A stretch of 64,000 bases of DNA from Prorocentrum cordatum (lineage: Eukaryota; Sar; Dinophyceae; Prorocentrales; Prorocentraceae), in NCBI GenBank assembly GCA_963575745.1, contig CAUYUJ010017878.1:1-64000 (forward strand). Reading direction: 5' to 3'. Positions 11,810 to 22,516 of this stretch are shown piece by piece. The notes under the pieces were generated by a model. The model saw only the letters and a program-made list of their open reading frames with translations, ran no database searches and had not been told where the DNA came from. The translations under genes and the position numbers were made by a program. Positions within the stretch are counted from its first letter, which is position 1. Every line of letters starts with the position of its first letter.

Positions 11810-12097
11810 AGTCAACGCACCCTTCCGCAACACCATGTTCCTGTCCGTCCTGCTTGCATGTGCACTGGTGCCTTGACATCTTCTTTTCACCCGCATCTAC
11901 TTACTTCCAAGGTTCAGAGATAGCGGAAAGGGAGCGCGACCGCGCGCGTCGGCCCGCGGGCGAGCCTCCTCCCTTCAGTGTTATAGTTGTTGCATGGCTA
12001 ACGGCATAATATGTTCTTGCCCATGTTTCTACGAAGCCCATTGGCTATGAGACATCATCGGGACACACTGCAGGGATAATGAATATCCGGGCACAAC
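11810..12097 (+). repeat. Putative 5' LTR
   Basis: Aligns along its length with 32377-32692 and 37622-37937. Shared landmarks are CACCATGTTCCTG, TACTTACTTTC/TACTTACTTCC, CCTCCTCCCTTCAGTGTTAT, GCCCATGT, and ATGAGACATCATCGGGACA followed by GCAGGGATAATGAATAT. The ends do not show a clear TG...CA, so the exact limits are uncertain. Confidence 0.65.
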
Positions 12098-12099
12098 AC

Positions 12100-12110
12100 T
12101 GGTTATCAGC
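12100..12110 (+). promoter_or_regulatory. PBS-like site after the 5' LTR
   Basis: TGGTTATCAGC lies 2-3 nt after the putative LTR end. It resembles the canonical copia primer-binding start TGGTATCAGAGC (complement of initiator Met-tRNA) with indels. The match is imperfect and the call tentative. Confidence 0.35.
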
Positions 12111-12116
12111 TGAAAC

Positions 12117-12131
12117 AGCGGCACAACCGCT
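12117..12131. repeat. Short stem-loop, CACAA loop
   Basis: AGCGG and CCGCT pair around CACAA. First member of the stem-loop family inside the retroelement. Confidence 0.6.
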
Positions 12132-13181
12132 TGATTCCGGGAGCATGGGGTCTCGATAAGGGACCTTCGGAAGAACAGGAGATTGCCGAGCGCGACACAA
12201 GTAGGAACGTCTTGGCCTGGCGACGGAACTCTCCTATTCGTCCCTGTCAGCAGGCATCAGAGACGATGTTCGATTTAACTGAAGGGGATTTATCGGTTGA
12301 TTCAGAAAGAGGATCCAAGGAAGTACCCTCGGCTAAGAGGCATGGCACAGCCAGAACTGTTAACGAGGGGCCCTCCCAAGTTGTTCCAGCACGCTCTGGA
12401 TATCAGAGGTCGGTAGACGTGTAGATTGAGATGGGGAAGTTGTTGGACACTGTTCCTTTCGAGGTATTAGGTGCTGAACACGTGGGCACCGAGAGCGCGG
12501 CCCGATACAAGTTGCATGGACAGAATGAGGATGTGAGCGAGAGGCAATCTGAAGGAGACAGTCCTCAATCGATAGAGAAGAATACGGAATATGCTCGATT
12601 CCATACTTCGCCTGGTCCGTCGCATCAGTTTGAAACTCTTCTGGATTTGCGTGCTGATCCTACTTCTTGACAGCAGAATGGTTGAAGCAAGTCAGAAAAT
12701 CCACCCTTGATCCGGACGATGAAGATAAAGACGAAGAATGCTTAATTCAAGATGGGCGCTCATCGGAACAGCCGATAATGAGCCCACCCGACGCTATATG
12801 CGTGATGAGAAGTACGCGAGAAGTTACAGGGACGATTCCTCATCCGTTGACGAAAATCAAGGGGTGAGAGTGATGATTTGCATGTTTCCCCTCCTGTCGC
12901 AAGGCTTTTACATACCTGATTTTTCATTGCCTCGAATAATCAGAGATAGAATGCCAGAACTTGACGAGCCTGTTGTTCAGGATGAGCGAGACGATTTGAC
13001 AAGAAGCATGGAGGTAGATGCCTCCAAGAGGGGCGCGATAACAAGAGAACAATACACACCTACCCCGAATGGCGGGGGGGGGCGATCCAGCAAGGCCCCC
13101 AGGGCCGGGCGCTATAGCTCCAGAGGGCTAGTGTCTTGGATTCGCCACGACAACCAGCAGTTTTTCGGCGCGGGAAATTAG
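12131..13181 (+). pseudogene. 5' part of gag-like region, frames interrupted
   Basis: Several overlapping frames of 60-150 codons (12131-12424, 12431-12670, 12738-13181) are rich in charged residues and show no recognised domain. Their composition resembles the rest of the element rather than the repeats around it. They most likely belong to the N-terminal part of the gag polyprotein, now broken by indels. A poly-G run at about 13074 coincides with loss of frame. Confidence 0.4.
12343..12353. repeat. Short stem-loop, ACA loop
   Basis: TGGC-ACA-GCCA. Confidence 0.6.
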
Positions 13182-13734
13182 CTGGAATGCCGGGCCAACG
13201 TGCCCTTCCCTCGCAGAGAATGGATGTCCCGGGGGATAGCACACAAACCGGGGGATTCACGTCGAAGACCCGTGCGTTCTCAATGCTCGAATGCTGCATC
13301 GCGATGGAAGAGCACAAGTGTCACCATCTTGCGGCCCAGGCGTGGACTGAAAGAAACAGACAAGATCGAGAGCAACTCAGGGCTGCAAGTGCGCACGTGC
13401 AACAAATTACTTCTGAGGTGCACGTCGATAAGCAGGTTGCCGAAGAGGCCCAACGCCGACTTGCGTTTTCTGAGGCCGAGAAGCAAGCGATTGCGCAGAG
13501 GATGGAGCATGAGGAAACCGCCGTTGTTGAAGATGCGCGCATGTTGGCACAGCATGCTGAGGCCAACGCAGCAGGCGTCACGGATGAAGCGAATTGGCGC
13601 CTTGCTCAGGAGGAGAATCAGAAGTTGAGGATTCAGAGCATAACAGAAAATTTGTGATTGACTCTCAACAGAAAGCAGAGAGAGAGAGAGAGAGAGAGCT
13701 GCTTACAGAGAGATGGCTGACACTGCAAGGAGGG

Positions 13735-13793
<59 letters not shown>

Positions 13794-14040
13794 CAGAGAC
13801 AGAGAGACAGAGGCTCGATAACTGGCAGCACGAGCAAATCAGGAGCTCCGTAATCAACTCGAGGGTGCTAAACTTGAGGCTGACAACGTGAAGTCAGAAA
13901 CGTTCCGAGCCCTCAGAGAACAAGAACAGCAGACCCGGCCAACCAGAGTGGAGGACCAGAAAAGATGGTCGATGCCTTGGATCGCTTGAAAGAGGCAAGC
14001 AGAGGAACAAATAAGAAACAACGACCTTGCAAGAAGGTTG
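13136..14040 (+). pseudogene. Gag-like coiled-coil segment
   Basis: The frame 13136-13657 encodes a charged helix-forming stretch, with heptad-like A/E/Q/R-rich sequence from about residue 55 to the end. It stops at 13657. A GA/GACAGA microsatellite (about 13675-13810) expanded inside the region, and the coiled-coil resumes in another frame from about 13820 (LEGAKLEADNVKSE). Long coiled coils are common in copia-type gag proteins, where they would mediate particle assembly. No catalytic motif is expected or seen. The frame changes and the microsatellite mean it is not translatable as one protein. Confidence 0.5.
13675..13812. repeat. (GA)n/(GACA)n microsatellite inside gag
   Basis: Two GA runs (13675-13700 and 13737-13806), the second grading into GACAGA. 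It interrupts the gag coiled-coil frame. Confidence 0.9.
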
Positions 14041-15530
14041 AAGTTTGATCTTGAGCAGCGACGAGTGGAAAAAGAGGTTAACTCAACGCCGGCACAGCCG
14101 ACGCATGTGGATCCGCCTCCTGTTCCAATTATTGACCGGTCTACTCGGAAGCCAAATATGTTGCGAGCGCGCGCGCGATCTGGCACTTCGGACCAGGCAT
14201 GTCACATTTGCACGCGATCTTCGCCCGATGCATGCAAGAGTTGTTTGAAGCACACATACGGTGATCATCTGGATTCGGGCATTAAACGCCGCGATGAATG
14301 TGCGCGGAGAAAAACGCCAGCCCACCAGGGCGAGGGCGACGAGAAAAGGGGACCTCGAGACGTGCCTGACGCTCAGAACACAGATAACGACCCTGATGGG
14401 AAGGCACCGAGACACTCGGCTTTGCCCAAAGATGATAAACCTGAACGCCAGATGAGCAAGTTCGCTGACATTATAGGAACGCCAGTCTTCAAATCGGAGA
14501 GGCCACGCCATGACCATATGCCACTGCTAACTGCTCCGTCAATACCAGCGCTTCCTCCAACAAAATCGCATGTCATTCCTGGACCAGTTGTCGAGAAGAC
14601 CTCGGCAAAAAAAAGCGAAGCTTCAGCGCGGGGGGGCCCTGGGAGTGAATCCTGGGAATGTTCTTTTCAATGCGAAGATATCGAGTCATCCGAATGCTCT
14701 TGACATGCCAGGCCGCCTTCCTCTCACAGTCGGCACGCCCGTCGCTGGCGGAGGAAGCGCGGATCTGGGAGGTCAGGATGACGACCAAAGAGATGATCAG
14801 AGCACAGCTCCCAGCTCAGGAATGATTGTTGCGTTACAGTGGGATGAGACGGGTAAGTTCAGACCGCCCAGAGACTTTCCAGGGGGGCCGGGGGGCGATG
14901 GCGACCCAGGCGGAGACGGCGGTGGGGGGCCGACTGATCGCAACGACCACGCATGGCGATGATCTCGTGCCAATCAAATGGGCATCAATTGTGGAAGTGT
15001 TGCAAACAATAAAGAGTTGAATTTGCTCAATACACCGGGTGTTCAGACTCTCCGAGAATGGAAGCAGCATTGTATGAGAGATGTAGCTGGGTCGCGGCAT
15101 GATGCCCACGCAGCGCAAACATGGGTCAGCGAAGCAATGGATCCTGATGTGCCTGAGGAGAATATCACAGACTATGGGGGGCGGTGCGTCTTGATATGAT
15201 GATTGCGACCAACTTGCTTGAACCATTTGCGAATATGAAGCGCAACCAACGTCTGTCAGTCCAACCTGCGCATGCTCTGCCGCAGAATTATCGCACGGAA
15301 CATTCGCGCCAGATAGAAGGACGTCTCTTCACGGGGCGCGAGATGATACGATCTATGTACGTTTGGTGTTCTGTCAGGTCTGAGGGCGGGCAGCATTGGA
15401 CATGTCGAGATCGTTTCCACTTGACCATCGATCGACAGATGCCCGACCAGGACATTATTATTTCTATTGCGAATGGATGGGGCGATATCAAGAGTTACAT
15501 GGTGCCAGGGGGCCGTCGGGCGAAATGAAG
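14038..15530 (+). pseudogene. Central gag-like region
   Basis: The frame 14038-14703 starts in the tail of the coiled coil. It contains a short Cys-rich patch (CHICTRSSPDACKSC at about residues 58-72), then polar linker sequence. Frames at 14570-14962, 14978-15199 and 15184-15528 continue it with shifts. The piece LREWKQHCMRDVAGS resembles, from memory, the gag core of other dinoflagellate copia polyproteins, but this could not be checked. G runs at about 14628 and 14880 sit close to frame changes. Confidence 0.45.
14090..14100. repeat. Short stem-loop, ACA loop
   Basis: CGGC-ACA-GCCG, in frame in the gag region. Confidence 0.65.
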
Positions 15531-15879
15531 GCTTCGACGCGTGCAAATTATTATGAACGGATACGACAGGTTCCCAGGCTTCAGTCCGCCACGCAATGGC
15601 ATGAGTTGTCCACCGATCCGCCAGGCACGGGAATGAGAACATATCAATGGTGTTTGCTGCAGGTTGGGTCTCTCATGATGCGAGACAGGGAACAGCGGGC
15701 AATTTCTGAACATGAGTCGACCCCCAAATTCCAGAATTAGACAGGCCCGCTTAACTGGCGGGAAAAGTGAGGGCGGCGGAGGAAAAATCAACAACACAAA
15801 AAAGGGCATGGCTGCGAGAATTCAGCAACAATGGCTGCCAGCGAAAAAGTTAGCAAGTGGACGGACAAAAGGGCGAAGC

Positions 15880-16900
15880 GACCTGCAAATTCAGAAACGA
15901 GGGAAAACTTGCCCTGAAGCAGGTCAAGGCACCTGCCGCACAAGCAAAACCTGGAGTAGGAGGGGACAGTCGCGCTGCTGGCGGAAAGAGTGATCGTAGA
16001 GCAAGAAACGATCGACCCGCGAGTAGATGCTCGAAAGGGAAAGACCAGCCTCGTTCCTCGACACCATCGAATAGATTTGCCAACTCGAATGCGACAAAGT
16101 CGCGGACGAGGGCTCCGTCGGAACTATCGAAGGAGCGACAGAGCAAAATGGTGCGTTATGCGCGGTCACGCGACCCTCGCAATTGCAAGGGCCCTCGGGG
16201 CGCTGACAGATGCCGAAAAACAAATGTGAGGAGGCGCAGCTTAACGCTGATAAGTCTGTGGGATATCAGAAAACTGCTCGGCAAGCTGACTCTGCAGCAG
16301 CACGCGCTGCTGAGGCCACCCCCGCCGACGCTCCCAGGGGCCGGGGCGCGATCAGAGGCCGCGGGAAGAACCGAGGCAAGGGCAGAGGGAACAGGAAAGA
16401 CAGACCATGTAAGACGTTCACAGAGACTGGGTCTTGCTCGCGAGGCAAAGATTGTTGGCGCGCGAAGAGCACGCCGAATCATCCGCGACGATGGCTCGGC
16501 ACTGACTTACTTGGGGCCAGCGCCAGGGTGTCCATTGCATATCTTTCCTTTTCCATGCTGGCGCTCATTAACTTTTTGACGGAATGCTCACGACGATTCA
16601 ACTGGCCCAACAGACCGAGGGGGGCGGAGAATGGCTTCGCTGGCACAGCCAGGCGGGTCATCGCCGCCTGCCCTGCCCCGTTGGCCCAGGGGCCCCGCGG
16701 CGCCTGCTTTGCGTCGGGAGGACGACGCAATGAAGCCCGCTTCGGCAATGCATGTTCTTTGAATTTGATCAGATTATCCGATGAAGATGTCCCTGCTTCT
16801 GATGCACAACAGGAACACAGAGAGAAGCTGACTAATCTCGTCGGTATTCTCGTTCATTTACACCCTTTTCCCAGGGGGGGGCACAGTGTCTTTTTGTGAT
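15880..16900 (+). pseudogene. C-terminal gag with degenerate CCCH zinc knuckle
   Basis: Basic sequence (15857-16200) shifts frame into 16210-16899. There an R/G/K-rich stretch leads to CKTFTETGSCSRGKDCWRAK at about 16407-16466. The C-x8-C-x5-C spacing is that of a CCCH zinc finger, as used for RNA binding in dinoflagellate copia gag proteins. The final histidine is replaced by lysine, so zinc binding is probably lost. The knuckle sits between gag and protease, as expected for a nucleocapsid domain. Confidence 0.6.
16640..16652. repeat. Short stem-loop, ACA loop
   Basis: CTGGC-ACA-GCCAG. The outer pairs differ from the CGGC type but remain complementary. Confidence 0.7.
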
Positions 16901-17660
16901 GAACCTCCCGGGAACAGCTGCACCAGGACTGCTAAGACGGGAAGACGCGAATACCGCGCGACGTTTCACCCCTCCACCAGGGGGCCGAGAATGACTCGAA
17001 GGAAGGCGCGTCGCCACAGCCCGAGGGAGCTGCTTTCGAGCATTGCTGACAGGTGGAGATTCCAAAGGGAAGAGTATAGACGGATGCGAACTGAATGGAA
17101 AGCGGCGTCAAGAAATGCACAGCTCAGAGCATCTGACTTGGCCGGCGAAGTTTGGCATCTTTGGCTAGCGTCCGAGGTGGCAGATAGCATCATTCAGCAC
17201 GGCGCAGCCGCTGCCGGGCGTAGAGATAAATTGCCGGTACATCTCGGTGCGTTTAGTAGCATAGTCGATGCGGGCTGTGGATGTAATCTTAACGCAGAAA
17301 GATTTATTCGAGCTGCAGGCGCAATGGGCATGATCAAGCGATTGGGCGAATCAGTAACCTTGAACACTGACGGCGGTTCCTCGCGGGCCCTCGTGCCAGT
17401 TTGCGTCGCATGCCCGAATTTTGGGGATGGCAATTTCGATGCATGAGGAATGCCTGACACGCCGGCTGTCATTGCGGTAGGAGAGCGGTGCGTGGATCAC
17501 GGCTTTAGTTTCGTTTGGCCAGCAGGTCAATGACCCTATCTACTTCTGCCCGACGGTCACATATTAGACCTGATTGCTGAGGGCAAGATACCATACTTGA
17601 CCCTATCTGGCAGAGAGGCGCTGGGTCAGTGGATGCGCGCGGTTGCCGCCGGACAGCCCG
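16886..17660 (+). pseudogene. Retroviral-type aspartic protease (degenerate)
   Basis: The frame 16886-17446 ends in a protease-like segment. The catalytic DTG is present as DAG at residues 128-130 (nt 17267-17275), followed by a CN/LN-type helix. A stop at 17444 interrupts the domain. The reading then resumes in other frames with MPDTPAVIAVGERCVDHGFSFVWPAG and, around 17540-17610, with DGHILDLIAEGKIPYL. That pattern is typical of copia proteases from this lineage (known from memory). The enzyme would cleave the gag-pol precursor. The T-to-A change, the stop and the frameshift argue that it is inactive. Confidence 0.65.
17200..17210. repeat. Short stem-loop, GCA loop
   Basis: CGGC-GCA-GCCG, just upstream of the protease. 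Confidence 0.6.
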
Positions 17661-17861
17661 CCACTCCCAAGCGGTGGTGCTGCGTGACGTCAGGCGCCAA
17701 GACATTTCTGGATGATGTGGAATCTGCGGGGGGTCCTCTGCCCCACTCCATTCATAGTCGCGTGATTCTAGACCTGGACACACATGAGATGCTTGACAAC
17801 CACGGCTACGCAGACGGGAGGCCGACACCGGCCGATCACAAATTTCCGCCCGCCATAGATT

Positions 17862-18950
17862 GTGGATACAGTCACTTATTTCTGCCATTCGCCTCATGCA
17901 GCTCGCGAACGCGGTTGGGAAAAGGTACCAGCGGGCGTCGTGAGTTCTACAAGTTCCTCATCTGCTCCTGATCACGACACAGTCGTAGAATTTAGAGAGT
18001 TATGCCAAGGCATAGCCGATGGGTGTGCGATCGATACTGAGAACCCTCACTGGAATGGGGTCTTCGGAGCCATGCCTTGCAGCACAGATGGCGAGCTGTC
18101 TAACGCAATCGCCGCCCCACGGCAAAGCAGGGATGCAAATGGGGGTTCGGGGGGTGAAGATCTCGTCGACGTTGGTGTACATCCCGAATTAGACCCAGAT
18201 GACGCTGGGTCTGAGGTGCCGATCTCTGCTACGGAGCGACCCAATAAGAGCGCCGCCTCCCTCTCGCATTCACTAACTCACACTGCTAAGAACCTCTACC
18301 GTTCAGTCTGCAACTGGGCAGAGGCTATACGGCGCCAACAGAGAAAGGCGCAAAACAAAGGGCTGAGGGTACCACGACCACACGCGAAACCCACGACGTT
18401 CGGACACCTGACCACCATGGACCACTGGCTTGCCATGGACGACCTATCGCAGGGGCTCCACGACGAGACCGCGCGCGTGACATTCCGCGACAGGGCAACC
18501 GATTTCATAGCAGCTCAGGGCGTTCACGACAAGTCCGCGGCTCGCGTATGCAATTTTTTGATCAACCTCAAAAACCCAGGAGAGAAGTTAGAGTACTCTT
18601 ACACTGTCGGTGCTATGGAGCTCGCAAGAGCGTGCATCGAACTTAAGATAGCGCATGACGCTACCATCTCTGACAACAAATTGTTCAAATGGGGACACGA
18701 GCGCTGCTCATGCAAGCAGGTTTTCCTCACCTGTTTTCGACGTATATGTTCGATACCTTTGTCTTTGCAACAGTGCTGGGATCTCTGAGAACGGTGAGTC
18801 ATCGTGGCGGCGCAGATTCGGATGCGACTTTGCTGCCCCGCTCCTTCCATTTGGCTCTCTGGTTCGGTTCATGCCTCCACCCGGGTCTAGGCTTCGGACC
18901 GCCAGAACAGGCGGGACGATGGCGTCGGGAGTTTTCATCGGCTAGGTACA
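17862..18950 (+). pseudogene. Copia integrase (degenerate)
   Basis: The frame 17862-18788 carries an HHCC-like zinc motif (H136, H140, C150; the first cysteine is replaced by R147). The core follows with D187 in TTMDHW and FRDRATDFI downstream. The second core acidic residue is replaced (V249 in YTVGAMEL), while the motif around it keeps its copia shape. A frameshift at about 18700 moves the C-terminal part into the frame of 18655-18945. There SSWRRRFGCDFAAPLLPFGS and MASGVFIG match the copia integrase C-terminus. It would insert the cDNA copy. Loss of a DDE residue and the frameshift make it inactive. Confidence 0.75.
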
Positions 18951-19199
18951 TAAAGTGGGGGGCATGGTTGGACCAGAAAGCGATGTGACACCGTCGCGAC
19001 AACGTAATGGTTCGAACATGGAGATTGGGCAGACACCGACTGGCAAGCTCCCAATCATCGAGACGTCAGATCAAATTTAAAGCAAGATCTTGGATGGTAC
19101 TACGCCCGACCAAGAACCTAGGTTTCCTACGCGCGAAGCATATGGGGTTGCACAAACTACAGTCAAGAATGTGCTGAATCCTCCGAGCGGCGTTCCTGA

Positions 19200-19210
19200 C
19201 GGCACAGCCG
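19200..19210. repeat. Short stem-loop, ACA loop
   Basis: CGGC-ACA-GCCG in the integrase-RT linker. Confidence 0.65.
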
Positions 19211-19476
19211 GTAAAGGACCTGGGCTAGAAACACAAGCAGCGAATCATCCCAGTACGTCTAAGACACCGCCCCGACAACGAGGCGAGGCCGCACCACGAC
19301 CCCATGATGAGGATGACTCCGATGACGATGGTCCAGGGGGAATTGTTGCGGACGAAGTGCGTGCGACGCCAGATGGTAGGGTCCCTCGGCGAGATTCTCA
19401 GCCGGATGACGACCCTAAACAAAAGCTGGGTCTTGCCCATACGGAGTGCAGATTGGATCGGCAGTCTAATTTCTCA

Positions 19477-19489
19477 GCGGCACGGCCGC
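19477..19489. repeat. Short stem-loop, ACG loop
   Basis: GCGGC-ACG-GCCGC in the integrase-RT linker. Confidence 0.6.
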
Positions 19490-20088
19490 GATCGGGAGCG
19501 CCTGGGCCAGGGCAACTTCTGGCGCGCACCGCGCAGAACCTAGACACTTAAATATTCCGAAGACAAACGCATTGTTGCAGGACTTAGCAAAGAAGAATTG
19601 ACGGGAAAACTGCCGCTAAATGGCAGAAGGAAAACCTGCAGCGCACGAGTTGCCTTGCATTACGACCCTGGCTATGCACCCATAACCCGCGCGCGGGCCA
19701 CCGACCTGGATCCGCGTCGCGGGGGCCAGTGGCTCATGAAGTTGTCCAGTTCCACAAGCCCGGGCATTCACCCCAGTCGGCGGTTTAACATGAGCCATGC
19801 GGAGCGAAGGAAAGCGGTGGTGCAATTCCGACTGCGGCACTGCTGACCTCCAGGAACGCGCAAGGAGTCGATCTCCAAAACGCGCAAGGAAGGCAAACAA
19901 TTATCGAGCCTCCAGAGGACGATGCCCATCCAGGAGCAGATATGCGACAACGGAAGCGAGGAGATGCAGTTGCGCCAGTAGACACTTGGGTAGACTGGCG
20001 TGCAATTATGCGCCCCGCGGGAGCACGGGCGGAATACTCCACCGACACTGGCTCCGGGAGTGACTAAGATACGTCTGATGATGAGGAT

Positions 20089-21183
20089 GTGCGTGGGAAA
20101 CAGACATGGTATCGTGGGGCCATTTTGAGGGGCGGGGTTCCTCCTGACACCGTCAGTGAGGATATCTCGTCCCCACAACTGTCTAGGCTTAACGGGAATA
20201 GCCTGACTCCGAGTCCGGCGGCCGCCGCTTCGCGACGTAGCGTTCCCCGCGCGCCGTTGCAAATTCCCGAGTCACGTTTTCAATCACATCGTGAGAAAAA
20301 TAGGTTGGACGCAGATTACCTGTACAATCCGTCTACCGATGATGTTCGAATTATCGACCATGCCTATGAGTTACCAATTGAATTTCAATCACAACAAAGT
20401 CCAGCCGTGGCCAGATCTGCATCCAAAGCCGACGCCGCGGTGAATCATGATGCTCGCAATGCACTGCGAATCGATTGGGATCGACTGCGAAGCATCGGTA
20501 CTTGGGATGAGTCGAGAGCGATGGAATACAACGATGTTGTAAAACAACGAGAAGGACAAGCGACCCATTTTGGACGCCTCTTTGCGGTTTTGGTCGAACA
20601 GAATTCTGAGCACCCAATCGGGCACAAAGGCCTCAAATATAAAGGCCGCGTCGTCTTTGATGGATCCGATGTTAGAGATCAAAATGAAGGAGTATATTTG
20701 TTTCAGGAGCTATCTAGCAGCCCGGCCACTAGACAGGCCAGTAAGGCGGCAGATACTTATGGTCTCTTTGATGGAAATGACACTCAGCAGGCGGATGCTA
20801 AACAGGCCGACCCCGTCAAACCAGGAGTAACTTCAATGCGGACTTGGACGAACATGCGCAACCTTGTTTGTCCTCTCATATTATCACTTTATAGACATCC
20901 TGATTCTGGCGGACATTGGGAACAGCACTGCGAAGGACGCGCGACCTCAAAAGGGTTTATTGAATGCAGTCCTCGGCGCAGTTGCTGGTTTGATACTGAT
21001 TTACGTTTGTTGTTCTTTATATATGTGGATGATTTCAAGTTATCTAGACCCAAAGATAACTTGGAAAAGGGTTGGCGTCTATTGCAAGAATCCCCTGCAG
21101 GTTGCCCCGAGGGTATTGTGATTGATCCGCCGACAGACGTTGCGCGGCATCGTGGCTGTGAACATCATCTATCCACCCAGTGA
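20089..21183 (+). pseudogene. Copia reverse transcriptase (RVT_2), partly truncated
   Basis: The frame of 364 codons contains a copia RT. YKGRVVFDGSDVRDQN at about residues 183-198 is followed by ELSSSPATRQASKAADTYGLF and QQADAKQA, where the first catalytic Asp is expected. LSLYRHPDSGGHWEQHCE comes next, and YVDD at residues 312-315 (nt 21022-21033) is the catalytic box. The segment between QADAKQA and the HPDSGG block is shorter and more divergent than usual, suggesting an internal deletion. The RT would copy the element RNA into cDNA. The end of the frame overlaps a shifted copy of EHHLPTQ in the next frame at about 21180. Confidence 0.85.
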
Positions 21184-21700
21184 ACATCATCTACCCACCC
21201 AACGAGCTGAGTGGCAAGGTGAACTACCGATCCTTGACCCTCAACCACCGAAAGCAACAAAATTGTCAAACATTAGTCCCACGATAAGGGGTGATGACGA
21301 GGAAACGGGGGGCGACTCAGCGGCACAGCCGACTGAGCCATGTCAACCTCGCGCGTCAAGACTGGTCAGAGTCATTGAATATGAGATGACTGATTTCTTC
21401 GAATCCTGCGCTACACTCTATGCGCAATTAGCCGATACTGACCCCGCCACAGACCCTGCTGCGGGCACTCCCCTGGGTCCTGAGTTGACTGATTTTGAAG
21501 ATGGACAAGGAGGTCCGCGGGGGGAGACACGCGCCTGCTGAGGAAGCCATTGCGGCAGCGCCTGGAATCAGCATTGACACAGGTTCTCCAGACAGCCAAT
21601 CGAGGCTCCGGGCCCGCCCGCGGAGCCCGGCCCAGATGGCCCAGAACCGCCGACACAGCCAGGGGTTATTCAGCCTATCGCTGCCAATTTTCTCATGAAG
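21122..21700 (+). pseudogene. RT-RNase H connection
   Basis: The frame 21122-21541 continues from the RT. RVIEYEMTDFFESC at about 21360-21400 and the following acidic stretch match the connection domain of this copia lineage (from memory). A stop at 21539 and a frameshift separate it from VIQPIAANFLMKIFHGAR, which leads into the RNase H. A stem-loop (21316-21337) lies in the coding frame. Confidence 0.6.
21316..21337. repeat. Stem-loop, ACA loop, extended stem
   Basis: The core CGGC-ACA-GCCG is extended by CTCAG and CTGAG with a single bulged A, giving nine pairs. Confidence 0.7.
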
Positions 21701-22435
21701 ATATTTCACGGAGCAAGAATGGCTCGATATGTGTTCGTGCGTGCAGTCTGTTATGCAGCGAGCTGCATCCTCAAATGGTCTGAACAACAGGACATGGATC
21801 TCTTTCGCCTAATATGTGACATAAATTACACGGCTGGTTATAAGATGACGTCGTGGGCCGGCGATACAGTGGATGATGCATCGATTAGGCAATATTCCGA
21901 CGTAGATCTTGCGAGTGACTTACGGACACATCGCAGCCGTAGTGCCAGTCAGATTTGGGCACCGTATACACGAGCCAACCAGAGCATGGTATCGCGCAGG
22001 CAAGCTTGCGTTTCCCACATCACGCTCGAGGCAGAAACTGTTGCGGTGGATTCGGCGTTGCGAACCGAATTGCTTCCTGTATTGACATCGTGTGAGATCT
22101 TGCTACAACGCAAGGTCAAAAGTACGTTCATGGAAGATAACCAAGCCGTGTGTAAATTGATAGAGGCGGGAGGTTCGATGACATGAATGCACTTTCCGCG
22201 TGCTCTCCGCATACATGCCATCGCGATTTCTGAGCAGTTTACTGGCGAAGTTGATGCCTTACAATACGAACGTACCCAAAATGAGGCCGCTAATATCGGT
22301 GCCAAACGTTTTACTGATTCTCTTGCGTGGGTTAATACACTTAATATAGAAAGTATAGTTGTGAATATAGTTACTTTTCTTCATCCTCCAAAGGTTCTCT
22401 ACCTTGTTAGTATCGTGCGTAGTAACGTTTACTGA
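21695..22435 (+). pseudogene. Copia RNase H
   Basis: The frame 21695-22186 holds the RNase H fold with YSDVDLASD (D69), LEAETVAVDSALR and FMEDNQAV, which carry the catalytic acidic residues in copia elements. A stop at 22184 is followed by an in-phase continuation (22187-22435) with EQFTGEVDALQYERT and FTDSLAWVNTLNIES, the usual end of copia RNase H. It would remove the RNA strand during cDNA synthesis. This is the best conserved domain after the RT, interrupted by only one stop. Confidence 0.8.
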
Positions 22436-22516
22436 TCCCCCGAAGGTTCTCTACTTGTCAATATAGGTACTCCCAAGTTTTGGAAGGCCAATCGATACCA
22501 GGACTATCTTGCATCG

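Larger units (their letters stand above)
19090..20088 (+). pseudogene. Integrase-RT linker region
   Basis: The frame 19090-19551 is a proline-, Asp- and Gln-rich linker with no fold recognised, followed by short frames up to 20088. It holds two of the short stem-loops (19200-19210 and 19477-19489). A low-complexity linker between integrase and RT is usual in copia polyproteins. Confidence 0.45.

Noticed and set aside
12864-12943. 80-bp intron with GTGAGA start and CAG end in the gag region
   Set aside because: The frame stays open without removing it, the length is not informative, and splice-site rules in this organism cannot be verified from the sequence alone.
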